Below, in pieces: positions 40,801 through 52,300 of a stretch of 64,000 nucleotides of DNA. The stretch's first letter is position 1. Every line of letters begins with the position of its first letter. The DNA comes from CAYLUN01 sp964386865 (GTDB lineage: Bacteria > Verrucomicrobiota > Kiritimatiellia > RFP12 > UBA1067), in NCBI GenBank assembly GCA_964386865.1, contig CAYLUN010000022.1:10365-74364 (forward strand), written 5' to 3'. The notes beneath the pieces are model-generated. The model did no database searches. It saw nothing but the letters and a program-made list of their open reading frames with translations, and had not been told where the DNA came from. Made by a program: the position numbers and the translations under genes.

Positions 40801-43800
40801 GTGCCGCCGTCCTCGATGACCGTTCCGGCAAGCGCGTTGCCGAGCGCCGCGTTGTTTTGGGCCACCAGTGACCCCTGCTTGATTGTGGTCGTGCCCATGT
40901 AGGTGTTGCCAGCCGAGAGGGTCAGGCGGCCCGAGCCGGTTTTGACCAGCTCGCCCGCGCCGCTGATCACGCCGCTGAGCGTTTGCGTGGAACTGCCGCC
41001 GAATTCGAGCGAGCCCTCGTAAATTTGGGTCGTGCCGGTGTAGCTGCTGCGCCCGTTGAGCTTAACCGCGCCCGTACCGCTCTTAACCAACTTGGTGCCG
41101 GTTGCGCCGTTGTTGGTAACGCCCGCGTTGATCGTCAGCGTGTTGGTGGAGGGGTTGATGAGCGCGAGCGTGCCGCCGGAGGTCAGCGGCATCACGAGGC
41201 CTTCGTTTTCGGCGGTGCCGAGCGTCAGATCCCGTCCGCCCGTGGCGATCATGAGGTCGTTCACGAGGAGGGTCTGGTTGGTCATGCCGACCGTGCTGTC
41301 CCAGTCCGTGTTGTGCAGGAGGGACTTGATGCTGCTGGTCGTCGCGCCAGCGAGGCCGATGACGCCTTCCGTGCCTTCGCTGTTGATGCGGGCGTTGAGC
41401 GCGGCGTCATCGGGGATCAGCGCCGGGCCCTTCGCGGTCAGGTCCGTGAAGAGCGCGTCGCCGGCCGCAGTCACGCCGAGCGTGTCGCTGTACGCGGCGA
41501 CGTTCGTGCCGTTGTGGGTGGCCCACAGCCCGATGATTCCCGTGCCGGGCGAGGTCGTGAACAGGATTTTGTTGCGGTCGTCCACGCCGAGCCCTTCGCC
41601 CTGGAAGTTGAGCGTGGCGTTGCCGGAGCGGGTGAGGGAGGCGAAGGTCAGGATTGAACTCTGGCTCTCATCGGCCTGCGAGGCGACCACGGCGTTCGTC
41701 CCGGAGGTCACCAGGAGCGGTCCGGCCGTCTCGCTGTAGTTGGCTGCGCCGCCGGTGTGGCTATAGGCGAAGAAGCCGCCGCCCAGAACGACGTTGTTCG
41801 TGTCGCCGAGGCGGTCCGCGCTGTTTTCGAGCGCGGTGTTACGAAGGGCGAAGGTGCCTGATGAGCTGATGGAGAGGTTGCCGTTGATGTAGCCTGCGGC
41901 GCCGCCGACCGCGAGCGTGCCGCTGGAGACGTAGGTCAGGCCGCTGTACGTGTTGAAGCCTAGCAAGGTCCAGGTGCCTGAGCCGCCGTCCCGGTAGACC
42001 GGCATGTTCGTTGTAGGCCCTTCGATGATGTTGCCGGAGATTTCGCCGTCGGCGTCGCCGCGCAGGTGCAGGCCACGGGCATAGACGTCCGCCTTCACAA
42101 AGCCTTCGAAGATCACTTTGCCGGAGTTCGCGTAAAGGTGGGTGTCGCCGTCGCCGCCGGTCAGGTAGAGCGGCCCGCGCACGGTGTTTGTGCCGCCGTC
42201 GTTGTGGATCGCGCCGGCCCGCACACTGCTCGTGCGGAACGTGATGCTGGTCGGGAAGGTCAAATTCCCCAGCGCCCCGTCAAAATGGAGGTGGGGGTTG
42301 CTGCCGTTCTGGTTGTTCGCGACGGTCACGGACTTGGGCCAGTCGCCGAACGCTCCGCTCGACGCGGCGCACAGGCCGCCGTTCTCGACTTGCACGTTGC
42401 CTTTGAACGTGTTGTTTCCCGCGAGCGTCCAGATGCCGGGGCCCGCCTTGAGGAGGTTGTTGGTGCTGGCGGCGCCGTAGTCTGAGAAGACGCCGGCGAG
42501 GACGCCCGTGGCGCCGACGGTCGTGCCGTGCAGGCGGAGCTGCTTGTTGATGTCGAGGGTCGAGATCACGTCGCCGGTGAGGGTCAGCGTGTTGCTGCCG
42601 CCGTGCCAAAGAGTCGCGACGCTGTTGAGGGTGCCGCCCATCTCGATCTGCCGGTCGGAGGTCTCGCCGTTACCCGTGTAGAGCAGCGTGCCGTTGGTGT
42701 TGACGGTACAGAGCTTGACGGTGCCCTCGGCGATGGAGGTGGGGTTGCCGAGCGGGCTGTCGCCGCCGTCGACGCTGCCGAGGGTGTCGACGCGGAGGCC
42801 GCCGTTCTTGATCCAGGTCGGGCCGACGTAGGTGCTCAGTCCGGTCAGGTAGTTCGTGCCCGCGCCGACTTTGGTAAGCCCGTAGGTGCCGCCTGATTCG
42901 CCGATCGCGCCGCTGATGGTGCCTTGGCCCGAGTTGGCGCCGATGTGGCCGTCCGCCGTGGCGGTGATGGCGCCCGCGAGTGTGACGGGGCCGGCCCAAT
43001 TGGCGTTGGCCTCGACGCGGAGCTGGCCAATCGATTCGCCGGTGTCACCGCCGTTGAGGACGGCTGTGGCGTAGTGCGTGCCGCCGGCGATCATGGCGGC
43101 GCTGTGCGGCAGGATGTTGAGCGTGGCGGCGGCGTTGTCCGGGCCGTTCATCTGGACCTTGCCCCAGCCGGCGGCGGCGTTGGTGCCGATGTTCCAGACG
43201 CCGGTGAAGCCCGCGTAGTCGCCGTTCAAGAACGTGGTCGAGGCGCCGCTGGGAAGCCAGACGTTGACCGTGCCCGCGCCGCTCATGCTGTTCGAGATGC
43301 CGGAGTAGTAATACGCGTTGCCGGTGAGGGGCAGGTTGACGGTTCCGTTATTGGCGAGCCCGCCGATGCCGAGCGCATAGGCGTTGCTGGCGATGACGGT
43401 GCCCAAATCGATCGCGAGCCCGCCGGTGAAGATGTTCGCGCCGGAGAGGGTGAGCGTGGCGTTACCGCCCTTGGTGAGGGAGCCCGCGCCGCTCAGGACT
43501 CCGGCGAAGAGCGCGTCGGCGTTGTTCTTGCCCACGGTCAGGGCGACCGGGTTCGGTGTGCCTGCGTTGTCGGCGAGCGACAGGCCGAAGGCGCCGCTCA
43601 GGTTGCCGAGCACGAAGGCGTGGCTGTCCACCGAGCTGTCGAACACCGTGCCGGTCGTGGTCAGTGTGGCGCTCTGCAGGGCGAAGGTGTTGGCCAGCGC
43701 CAGCGCGCCGCCTGCGGCGGTGACCGTGCCGGAGAAGGTGTTGGAGCCGGCGAGGGTGACGGAGCCGGAGCCGGTCTTGGTCAACTTGGAAGCCGCGCCG

Positions 43801-46178
43801 CTGTCGGCGAGTGTGGCGTTGACGGTCAGCCCGTTCGCCACGCCGCTGTCGAGGACGAGTTCGCCGTTCGGGAGGAGGGGCGAGAGGGTGCCGTCGTTGG
43901 CCGCGGCGCCGACGGTGACGGAGGCCTTGTCGGCTGGCACGGAGATGCCGGCCGTCTGCAGGGCCTTGCCGGCGGTGTCGACGGTGGCAGCGTACGCGGT
44001 GTTCTGGGCGAGGGCGGTGACGCGCGTGACGTCGGAGCCCAGCGTGATCGGGCCGCTTGTGCCGAACGTGTTGACGCGCACGTAGCTGGCGTCGTTGCTC
44101 ACGATCGTGTCGCCGTAGGCCGCGATGTCGGTGAAGACCGCGGCGTCGTCGGCCGCGTAGACGCCGTTGGCGGCGCTGTAGGCGGCGAGGTTGGTGCCGT
44201 TCACCGTGGCCCACGGGCCGATCAGGCCCTCGGCCTGGCCGGTGGTGATGAAAATGCGGTTGCGGGTGTCGGCGCCGAGCCCGGCGCCCGTGAAGTTGAC
44301 CGAGCCGCCGACGTTGCGCGTGAGGGAGGCGAAGCGCAGGGTGGCGGTCTGCCCCGAAGCGGCCTGGACGGTCGCGATGGTGCTGGCGCCGGGGTTGAGG
44401 GTGACCGCGCCCGCGTTTTCGCTGTAGTTGACGCTGCCTCCGGTGTTGGAGAAGCTGAGTGTGGCGCCGGCGAGCGAAAGGGCGGCGGCGTCGTTGAGGC
44501 GGTTGGTGTTGTTCGCGGCGGACGTGTTGTTCAGCACGAGTGTGGCGTTCGCCGCAAGCGCGATACTGGCCGTGGCGGCGACCGCGCCGTGGGTGCCGGC
44601 CAAGCTGAGCGTGCCGGCGTTGACCGTGGTCGCGCCGGTGTACGTGTTGTTCGTGGAGAGGGTCCAGGTGCCGGTGCCTGCCTTGGTGATGCTGACAACG
44701 CCACCGTTGTTCCAGAGCAGGCCGCTGAACTCGCCCGTGCCCGAGGTGGAGCCTTGGAGAATGATGTTCTTGTTGCCGGCGTTGACCGTGATCGGGGCTG
44801 TGAACTTCAGGTTGCCCGTGCCGGCTTGCTCGATGATGGAGACCGTCTTCTGGAAATCGAGCGTGCGGTCTGTCGCCTCGCCCTCGCCCGTGTAGAGCAG
44901 CCGGGCACCCGCGCCGTCCGCGCTGAAGCGGAACATCGTGCCCTTGCCGAGGTTTCCGGCCACGCCCTTGTTGCCGATCAGGCGCACGCTGATGGTGCCG
45001 GGGTTGTTGATGTAGACGTTCTTGATGAAGTCGTTGGTGCCGTTGAGGACGATGGTGCCCGCGCCGGCCCCGTAATACTCGAAGCCCGTGTCGCCGGTGA
45101 GCTTGGCGTTGATAGTCAGCGTCTTGCCGTTGGCTGCGCTGTTGTCGGCCCAGTTGTCTGTGGCGGTGTAGCTGAGGAAGATGGAGCCCGGGCCGTTGAT
45201 GACTGCGTCCTGGTTGGCAACGAAGGTTGTGGTGCCAAGGTTTGACAGGGAGAGCGTGCCGGACAGCACGTTGACGACGGCGCCGCCTGTGCCGTTGAAG
45301 GTCCACGTCGTGACGATGTTGGTGCCGGAGAGGTTGACCGGCGCATTGGCGTTGTGGTTGAACGTGGTCACGCGGTTGGTGCCGACGAGGTTGAGGGCGC
45401 CTCCGGTGAGGGTGATCGTGTCGACCAGGTTGGAGCCCGCGAGGATGGCGTTGCCGCTGGTCAGGTTGAACGTGACGATTCGGTTCGTTCCGCTGAGGGT
45501 GAGGGGGCCGGCGTTAGCGTTCAGCGTGTTGATCATGTTGACGCCCGTGAGCAGCACGTTGCCGAAGGTGGCGTCGGTGAGGGTCAGCGGGCTGTAGCCG
45601 TTCGTGAGGATGTTGCCAAAAATCGTGATATCGCCGATTCCCCCGAGGTTCATGGTCTTGCCGGCGCCCGTACCGCCGACGGCGGGCGCGGTGACGTTGC
45701 CCGCCAAGATCAGGGGTGCGACAGGCTGCTCGTTACGGAACATGTGCGTGCTGGCGGTGCGGTCGTGGCCGAGCTGGACGAGCGCGTTGATACGCTGGGG
45801 GTTGGCGACCGTCGTGCTGAGCCGGACGCCGCTGTTGTTGGTGAACACAAGGGTCTGCTGGTTCACGCCGTTGCTGCCTAAGGTGTAGGCGGCAACATTC
45901 GCGGTGTCGAACACGATGTTCGAGCAGCCGTAGGTGAGGCCGGTCAGGTCGATCGTCGTGTTGGTGATGTTGACACTGTTGTTAAAGGTCGCGGTCTCAT
46001 TGCCAGCCGGGAAGGGTCTGGCGGTCCAGTTCCACGAGTTTGTCCAATACGTGTTTCGAGACACGCCGTTGGTGCTGTACCACACTCCGTTGGCCGCATG
46101 AGCAAGCGGTGCGGTCAGGCCGACAACGATAGCAGACAGAATACACGACACGTGGCGACAGAACACACTCCTACGCAT
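37899..46178 (-). CDS. Giant secreted autotransporter-associated beta-strand repeat protein 1
   Basis: This protein has 2759 residues. The signal peptide is MRRSVFCRHVSCILSAIVVG to APLAHA; GAGGTG precedes the ATG at 46178. The rest is built from many repeats of the PATR type, for example GSGSVTLAGSNTFSGTVTAAGGALALA and LTKLGTGVLTLGGTNTYGGTTTISAGTLKLA. They should form a long right-handed beta-helix outside the cell. A larger module ending in GPWATVNGTNLAAYS then TDIAAYG occurs twice here and twice in the neighbouring paralogue. No C-terminal outer-membrane barrel and no PEP-CTERM anchor is seen. The protein instead ends in a tail (DGTVKLIFVDGTLIKVR) that is identical in the paralogue. A strong promoter lies upstream and a hairpin downstream. 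Confidence 0.9.
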   Translation of the reverse strand: MRRSVFCRHVSCILSAIVVGLTAPLAHAANGVWYSTNGVSRNTYWTNSWNWTARPFPAGNETATFNNSVNITNTTIDLTGLTYGCSNIVFDTANVAAYTLGSNGVNQQTLVFTNNSGVRLSTTVANPQRINALVQLGHDRTASTHMFRNEQPVAPLILAGNVTAPAVGGTGAGKTMNLGGIGDITIFGNILTNGYSPLTLTDATFGNVLLTGVNMINTLNANAGPLTLSGTNRIVTFNLTSGNAILAGSNLVDTITLTGGALNLVGTNRVTTFNHNANAPVNLSGTNIVTTWTFNGTGGAVVNVLSGTLSLSNLGTTTFVANQDAVINGPGSIFLSYTATDNWADNSAANGKTLTINAKLTGDTGFEYYGAGAGTIVLNGTNDFIKNVYINNPGTISVRLIGNKGVAGNLGKGTMFRFSADGAGARLLYTGEGEATDRTLDFQKTVSIIEQAGTGNLKFTAPITVNAGNKNIILQGSTSGTGEFSGLLWNNGGVVSITKAGTGTWTLSTNNTYTGATTVNAGTLSLAGTHGAVAATASIALAANATLVLNNTSAANNTNRLNDAAALSLAGATLSFSNTGGSVNYSENAGAVTLNPGASTIATVQAASGQTATLRFASLTRNVGGSVNFTGAGLGADTRNRIFITTGQAEGLIGPWATVNGTNLAAYSAANGVYAADDAAVFTDIAAYGDTIVSNDASYVRVNTFGTSGPITLGSDVTRVTALAQNTAYAATVDTAGKALQTAGISVPADKASVTVGAAANDGTLSPLLPNGELVLDSGVANGLTVNATLADSGAASKLTKTGSGSVTLAGSNTFSGTVTAAGGALALANTFALQSATLTTTGTVFDSSVDSHAFVLGNLSGAFGLSLADNAGTPNPVALTVGKNNADALFAGVLSGAGSLTKGGNATLTLSGANIFTGGLAIDLGTVIASNAYALGIGGLANNGTVNLPLTGNAYYYSGISNSMSGAGTVNVWLPSGASTTFLNGDYAGFTGVWNIGTNAAAGWGKVQMNGPDNAAATLNILPHSAAMIAGGTHYATAVLNGGDTGESIGQLRVEANANWAGPVTLAGAITATADGHIGANSGQGTISGAIGESGGTYGLTKVGAGTNYLTGLSTYVGPTWIKNGGLRVDTLGSVDGGDSPLGNPTSIAEGTVKLCTVNTNGTLLYTGNGETSDRQIEMGGTLNSVATLWHGGSNTLTLTGDVISTLDINKQLRLHGTTVGATGVLAGVFSDYGAASTNNLLKAGPGIWTLAGNNTFKGNVQVENGGLCAASSGAFGDWPKSVTVANNQNGSNPHLHFDGALGNLTFPTSITFRTSSVRAGAIHNDGGTNTVRGPLYLTGGDGDTHLYANSGKVIFEGFVKADVYARGLHLRGDADGEISGNIIEGPTTNMPVYRDGGSGTWTLLGFNTYSGLTYVSSGTLAVGGAAGYINGNLSISSSGTFALRNTALENSADRLGDTNNVVLGGGFFAYSHTGGAANYSETAGPLLVTSGTNAVVASQADESQSSILTFASLTRSGNATLNFQGEGLGVDDRNKILFTTSPGTGIIGLWATHNGTNVAAYSDTLGVTAAGDALFTDLTAKGPALIPDDAALNARINSEGTEGVIGLAGATTSSIKSLLHNTDWDSTVGMTNQTLLVNDLMIATGGRDLTLGTAENEGLVMPLTSGGTLALINPSTNTLTINAGVTNNGATGTKLVKSGTGAVKLNGRSSYTGTTQIYEGSLEFGGSSTQTLSGVISGAGELVKTGSGRLTLSAGNTYMGTTTIKQGSLVAQNNAALGNALAGTVIEDGGTLDLGGTLGANALNLGAEVVTVSGAGVNGRGAIINSSKNTQQNALRFVTLAGDTTFGGEETNGRWDMRNTVNPATLIMNDFDITKVGSNYVILVSVGVMPGSGNIDVKEGIFSTEASTLMNGSSANLMTVRSGATYDIWNLVTPISWSMLMEDNAKFYSRSGNVTNQNIWAGPVSISGRAVFDGVNASTDTLAGDITGAGSVIKIGAGVTTYFTSPNNTYDGTTVISNGALVAKYAGSLPGYDSGKVTVVGGATLSLIAGDGTTGWSAVQLQALHDSSIFANNTAILAVDTTQNSIDNTANLTKTLALTKNGNNTLTLNGTNTFSGALTVNAGTLSFASDTTNFTGNITVNNAAVLAFNGPAYNTNGTVTINNFGVQTYGSGTTNDVGGATVNAFGVLNFAAGSTSTVAGVTAKGSSTVSVNGALSLRNYNMTVGNAVGDRPTVTFNDNAYLNKLYLGNGLSSAGAVIQNGGAVTVNPAQGGQDVLSLGLSGGYGYYRMNGGTLTVGQFALTGNGAGQNTAVFDQFGGDVRVTSTSGWLIWGWQTGYGVYNLFGGTVANPPSASNPPTMAFVANRNCFGMLNLLGPSAQFNSTVSAHNLQLAAQPGNMGSVVNLNGGSLLANRVIANSAATPTFLNFGGGTLRANTAQAQFLQGMSYATVYPGGAVIDATNVAVTVNQTLQAPTGHGVTGATILSGGQGYCGAPVVQITGGSGTGATAIATVDLAEGSPTRGKVTGLTVTSPGFGYGASDILTVRLLGGGFTNNLMATASLSLSPNSAAGGLTKLGTGVLTLGGTNTYGGTTTISAGTLKLAHAFALPTGTAVDVSAGATLDLNGLTATNTFSGSGTVSNGTVFTVLSPAGEGVVGAQTLTLKSVTVTGTYLADVTALGASDVVAVQGNINLSGIALQIVDTDALDRHQQYTLLTCTGTRTGTFSSENVADARWKLIYLSDGTVKLIFVDGTLIKVR

Positions 46179-46243
46179 ATGCACCTCACGGTTTTTTTCA
46201 ACACGTTGAACCAAACAACTGCCGAGCCAATAATTATTATTTA

Positions 46244-46272
46244 ATTATATCGACTCCCGCCTAGGAAGTCAA
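46244..46272 (-). promoter_or_regulatory. Near-consensus sigma-70 promoter of beta-strand repeat gene 1
   Basis: On the minus strand, TTGACT (46267-46272) and TATAAT (46244-46249) are 17 bases apart. An AT-rich stretch follows. The predicted start near 46237 leaves a leader of about 60 bases. Confidence 0.85.
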
Positions 46273-46298
46273 TGTGGCTGCTGCACTCAAAGATAGTC

Positions 46299-46328
46299 AG
46301 GCGCATGGGCTTCTCCGCCCATGCGCCT
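46299..46328 (-). terminator. Hairpin terminator after beta-strand repeat gene 2
   Basis: AGGCGCATGGGC (46299-46310) and GCCCATGCGCCT (46317-46328) form a perfect 12-bp stem with the loop TTCTCC, 27 bases past the stop codon of the upstream giant gene. The T-run is poor. It sits between the two giant genes, so each has its own transcription unit. Confidence 0.75.
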
Positions 46329-46355
46329 AGGTGTTGCTCGCAGCATGTTTGAAGG

Positions 46356-49300
46356 CTAGCGAACCTTGATCAACGTCCCGTCGACGAAGATCAGCTTGAC
46401 CGTGCCGTCCGTCCCGTAGAAGATGCGCCAGCGGGCGTCGGGCAGGTTGTTCGAGGCGAAGGTTCCTGTCCGCGTGCCGGTGCAGGTCAGGATCGTATAC
46501 TGGTTGTGCCGGTCGAGGGCCTCCGGGTCAACGATCTGGAGCGACAGTCCGGAGATGTCGATGCTCCCCTGCACGGCTACGAGGTCGCTCGCTCCGTCGG
46601 CCGTGACATCGGCGAAGTAGGTGCCGCTCACCGCGACACTCTTGAAGGCCAGCGAGTCGGTGCCTAGGACGCCTTCGCCGGCCGGCGACAGAACCGTCAC
46701 GACGGTGCCGTTCGAAACCACGCCGGATCCGCTGATCGCGTTGTTCACCGTATACCCGTTGAGGTCGAGCGTGCCGCCGTCCAGCACGATGTCTGTGCCG
46801 GTCTGGATGGCCGCCGCGTTGCCGAGCTTAAGCGTGCCGCCCCGGATGGTCGTCGCGCCACCGTAGGTGTTGGCCGCGCCCAGCGTGAGGGTGCCGGTGC
46901 CGGTCTTGGTTAGTCCGCCCGTGACCTGGTTCGGGGCCACCACAGGCGCGCCTGCTTGCGCCATCGTGGTGTAGCCGCCCCGCAGGAGGGAGACGGTCAG
47001 CACGTCGTTGAACAGATAGCCGGTGCCGGGGCTTGTGACCGTGATGCCGGTCACCTGGCCGTAGGTCGGGCTGGCGGCGTTCACGTCGACCGAGGCGATG
47101 GCGGTGGCGCCGGTGCCGCTGCCGCCCGAGATCATGACGACGGGCGGCCCGATGTAGCCGGCGCCGCCAAGGGCCACCGGGATGGAGGCTAGGCCGAAGC
47201 CGGTGGGTGCGAGTAGCGGCTGGTTCACGGTGATCGTGATGTTGCTGGAGTCGATCACCGCGCCGCCGGGATAGACGGTGGCTGCGGTCAGGCCCTGCAG
47301 GAAGGTGCTCGCGAGGGCGGTGCTGCCGTTCGCACGCAGCGTGCCGCCGCCGAAGTTGAGCAGCGAAGGCGTCCCCGCATTCAGCGCCGAAACGCGGTTG
47401 GCGAGGATGACGCCGGCGTTCAGGTTCACGACCGACTGGTAGTTCCCGTTCGTGTTGGCGAGGTTGAGGATGCGGTTCGCGCTATTTGAGACCGTGTGCA
47501 GGAACGCGCCCGGGCCGAGCAGGTTCAGCATGGCGAACGAGCCTCGGTCCACGGTGTGGGCCATGTTGACGTTGTTGCCTGAATAGGGCGCCACCAGCAC
47601 GCCGTCGTACATGTTCGCGACGCCGTTGCCGCCGACCCAGCCCCAGATCAGCCAGCCGCCGCTCCCCGTCACGTTCACGACGCCGCCAAACTGCTCGTAG
47701 ACGCCGTTGTTGCCGGTGAGGGCGTTGCCGGCGCCACCGCCGATCGCCAACTGGCCGGTGCGCAGGACGCCTTTGTTCATGCGGTAGTAGCCGTACGCGC
47801 CGTCACGGCCGATTTCGAAGATCTGCGTACCGCCGGTGTTCGGGGTGACCTCGACGATGCCGTCGTTCTGGATCAGGGCGCCGCTCGCGATCTGGCTGAT
47901 GCCGACCCACGCGCGATTGGCCGTCATGTTCGTGTTGACGATCACACGGCTGCGGTCGCCGTTGCCGTTGCCCACATAGAGCGACTCCGTAAAGGTCGTG
48001 GGGCCGTTGATCTCGAGCGTGGCGCCGGCTGCTCCGGGCAGGACGTAGCAGCGGCCGTATTGGTTCGAGCTGGAGCTGGAGAGGTTCAGCGTGCCGCCAT
48101 AGACGCGGAGGTTGCTGTGCTCGCCCGACAGGGGCGCCCGGTTCGTGTTTACGCCGGTCACGGTGAGCGTGTTCGTGCCGTACTTGTAGAGCGCGAAGCT
48201 GTTCATGCCGCCGAGTCCCGTGACGCTGGCGTAGGTGGTGTCGACCGCCATGACCGAGTTGCTCGCCACGAACGCGCCCGTGCTGTGGAGGGCGTTGAGC
48301 TGCTCGCCGGTCCAGCCGACCGTTCCGTTGCCGCCGAAGAGCGCCAAGGTCGCGCCGCTGGCGACCTGCACCTTGCCGGGCGTGGCATACAGGGGCAGCG
48401 AGCCCGGATTGTAGGCGTACAGCCAGTTGTTGCTGTGGTAGGTGCCGCCGCTGTATGTGTTGTTCGTGCCGGTGAGGTAGGCGTTGCCGGCGCCGATCTT
48501 AACCAGCGAACCCGCTCCGCTGATCTCGCCTGCGAGGGTCTCGGATGTGACGGCGGCCGAGTCAATTCGGGTGTAGCCTTTGAAGATCATGGGGCCGGCC
48601 CAGACGTTGACTGCGACGCCGGCCGTGCTGCGCGAGTAGAAACGCGCGCCGTCGTCCATCACCAGCTTCCACGCGATCGGCGTCGCGAGGTTGAAAATGT
48701 CGAACACGGCGCCGTTCCGGACGGTCATGACGTTGTTGGAGTTGCCGCCGAGCGTGGTCGTCGCCTCGACGGTGAACTGCCCCTGCTGGACGTCGATGTT
48801 CCCGGGGTCGAGGACGGGCGTGCTGGTCAGGCCGACCATGTTCGTGCCGACCTTGGTCACGGTGTAGCCGTTCATGTCGAAGAAGGACGGATAGAGCGTG
48901 TCCGTGTTGCGTACGTCCCAGCGGGCGTTCGGGTTTTCGCCGCCGAAGGTCGTGTCGCCCGCGAGCGTCAGGAAGCGGAAGGCGCTGTACTGCGAGCGGC
49001 CCGAGGAGTTGACGAGGGCGCCGCGTCCGCCGACGCCGACCCCGCTGACCGTGAAGGCTTCGTTGCCGTAATTGACGGCGTTGTCAGTACCGCTCCAGCC
49101 GACATCGAGCGTGCCGCCATTGGTCACGATCGTGCCGGCGAGCGTCGAGCCGAGCGCAGTATTGTTGCTCGGCATCAGCGTGCCGTCGCGGACGACGGTC
49201 AGGCCGTTGTAGGTGTTAGCCGCGCTCAAATTGATGCGGCCAGCCCCTTCCTTCGCCAAGAGGCCGTTGCCACTGATCACGCCCGCAAGCGTCTGGGTCA

Positions 49301-52300
49301 AGGTGTTCGCGACGAAGATCAGTTCGCCCTCGTTGATCATTGTGGTGCCGGTGTGACCGACGATGCCGTTCAAACGCACCGGGCCCGCGCCCAGCTTCAT
49401 GAGCGAGGCGGCCGAGGCACCGTTATTGGTGATGGGGGTGTTGATCGACAAGGCGTTGGCCGAGTGGTTCACGAGCGTGAGCGTGCCGCCCGACGTGAGC
49501 GGCGTCAGCAGTCCGTCGGTCGTGTTCGTTCCGATGGTGAGCGAAGCCATGCCCGCGCCGATGATCAGGCTGGAGGTCTGGAAGGTCTGGTTGGTCAGGC
49601 CGACCGCCGCGTCGAACAAGGTGGCCTGCAGCAGGGCGTTTACGCTGCTGATGCCTTCGCCCGCCAACGCGATGCCGCCTTCCGTTCCCTCTGCGTTGAT
49701 GCGCGCGATCGCGGCCGCATCGTTGGGAATCAGGGAGGGTCCTTTGGCCGAAATGTTGGAGTAGGCCGAATCGTCCGCCGCGATGACGCCTTGGGCGACG
49801 GTGTAGGAGGCGAGGTTGGTGCCGTTGTACATCGCCCAAGGGCCGATGACCGCGTTGTCGGCCACAGGCGCCGAGGTGAACAGGATGCGGTTGCGGTTGT
49901 CGGCGTCGCCGAGCGCCTCGCCGACGAAGTTGACGGTGCCTGCGCCCGTGCGGGCGAGCGAGGAGAAAGTCAGCGTCGAGGTCTGGCCGCCGTCGGCGCG
50001 CGCGTTCTCGACGGTGCTTTCGCCGATGCCGACGGTGAGCGCACCGGCGGTCTCGCTGTAGTCGGCGGCGCCGCCGGGATGGGCGAAGCGGAGCGTGCCG
50101 CCGTTGAGCGTGACGGCCGCCGAATTTGAAAGGCGGTTGCCGTTGTTGGCCACGGGCGAGTTGGTCACGACGAACGTGGCGCCCTGCCCGGCGTCCACCG
50201 CACCGACGATGGCTCCGCTGGTTCCGCCGATGATGAGCGTGCCGTTGTTGGCGTAGGTGATGCCGCTGTAGGTGTTGGCGCCCGACAGCGTCCAGGTGCC
50301 GGTGCCGCGCTCCTTGAACACGGGCATGGCCACGGTGAGCCCATTGGAGATGATGCCCGAGATTTCGCCGTCACCCGCGCCCCAGAGGCGGAGCTGGCGA
50401 CCGGTGTCGGAGGGGGGGTAGACCATACCTGCAACGGTCAGCTTGCCCGAGACCGAATTCAGGATCGTGTCGCCGTCACCGGAAGACATGCGGATGTTGC
50501 CGAGGATCGTGTTGTTGCCAGCCTCATTGAAGATGGCGCCAACGCGCTGGTTGCTGGTTTGGAAGGAGATATCGGCGGGGATCGTCAGATCGCCAGCGGA
50601 ACCGTCCAGGTGGATATGGGGATTTGCATTGTTCGCGCTGTTGATGGACTGGACCGTCTTGGGGCCGATGCCGAGCGCCCGGTTGTGGGCGACGATCAGC
50701 TGGCCGTTATCGACGACGACATTGCCTTTGTAGGTGTTGTCGCCGGAGAGCCTCCACGCGCCGGGGCCAGTCTTATAGATGTCGTTGGTGTAGCTCGCGC
50801 TATATTCCGCGATCACGCCGGCCAGCTCGCCGGTCGCGCCGGTGTTGCCCTGGAGCTGGAGCCGCTTGCTGCCCGCGCCCGAACTCACCACGTTGCCGGT
50901 CATGCGCCACAGGTTGGTGCCGGCTTGCTCCAGATAAATGGTGGCGGTCGTGCTGGCGAGGTCGAGGCCGCGGTCTGAAGAGTCGCCGGCGCCGGTGTAG
51001 GCAAGTCCGGCCGTCGTGCCTCCGTTGCCGAGCTTGATGGAGCCGTTGGCCGGCGTCGTCGGCGCGCCGAGCGAGCTGGCCTGGCCGAGGTTGCGGATGG
51101 CGGCTGCTCGTACCCAGCCCTGGCGAACCCAGAGCTGTCCGCCAAAGGTGTTGTTCGTGTTCATGATCGCGATCGTGCCGCCACCGACCTTGTTGAGCGG
51201 GTAGTTGCCTCCGTTGTCGCTGATCAGGCCGCTGGTATAGCCGGTACCCGAGCCGCTGCCGAGGAAGCCGTCGTTGCCATCCGTGAAGACGCCGGCCAGG
51301 ATGATGCTGCCGCCCCAGAGGGCGTTGTTGTCGAGGCGCAGCTGCCCGTTGCTTTCGCCCGTGTTGCCGCCCTGGAGGGTGAGCGTGGCGTTGTGCTGCA
51401 CGGCGGCGCTGGACCAGAGCGTGGCGTTGGTGCGCACCACGATGCTGGCGGCCGCGTTGTCCCTGCCGTTCATGATGACGCGGCTGGCCGTGGCCCCTGC
51501 CGCGACGCCGATGTTCCACAGGCCGGTGAAGCCGCTGTAGTCGCCGTTGAAATAGGAGGTCGCGCCGCCGAAGTTCGTTAAGAGGGTCACGTTGTTCGTG
51601 CCCGAGCCGGAGAGCGCATAGGACGCGCCGGAATAGGTGGCCGGCACCTGTGTGAAGTCGAGGGTGCCGTTGTTGACGACAGGGCCGGTGCCGAGGGCTT
51701 GCTGGTGGTTCGCGGACACGCGGCCGCCGGCGATGGTGGTTCCGCCCGCATGCGTATTGGCTCCGCTGAGCGTCAACGCGCCGGCTCCCTGTTTCGTGAG
51801 GCTGCCTGCGCCGCTCAACACGCCGCTGAAGGCGGTGCTGGCGTTGTTCTGGCCGGCGCTGAGGGCGACGGGCGCGCCCGCGCTGTCGGTGAGCGAGAGA
51901 TCCTTGGTGCCCGCGAGGGCGCCCAGCGTGAAGGCGTGGCTGGAGACCGAGCTGTCGAAAACCGGCGCGGCCGCGCCGACCGTCAGCGTGCTGTTCTGGA
52001 GCGCGTTGCCGTCCGCTAGCACGAGGCTGCCCTCGCTGATCGAGGTTCCGCCCGAGAAGGTGTTCGCCGAGGCCAGCCGGACCGTGCCGGAACCGGACTT
52101 GTTGAGGGCCGACGCGGAGGTGTTGTCGGCGATGACGGCGTTGACGGTCAGCGTTGCCGTGCCGTCGTTCGCCAAGGAGAGCCCGCCGCCGGCGGTGGCG
52201 ACTGAAAGGGCACCGTCGCCCGCTGCTGAGCCGAGGGTGACGGCGGCCTTGCCTGCGGGAATGATCACGCTGGTGGCGCGGAGCGTCTTGCTCGCGGTGT

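Noticed and set aside
42924..50129. Long plus-strand frames (773 and 689 residues) inside the giant genes
   Set aside because: They consist of Gly/Ala/Arg/Val-rich repeats that are the reverse reading of the beta-strand repeats.
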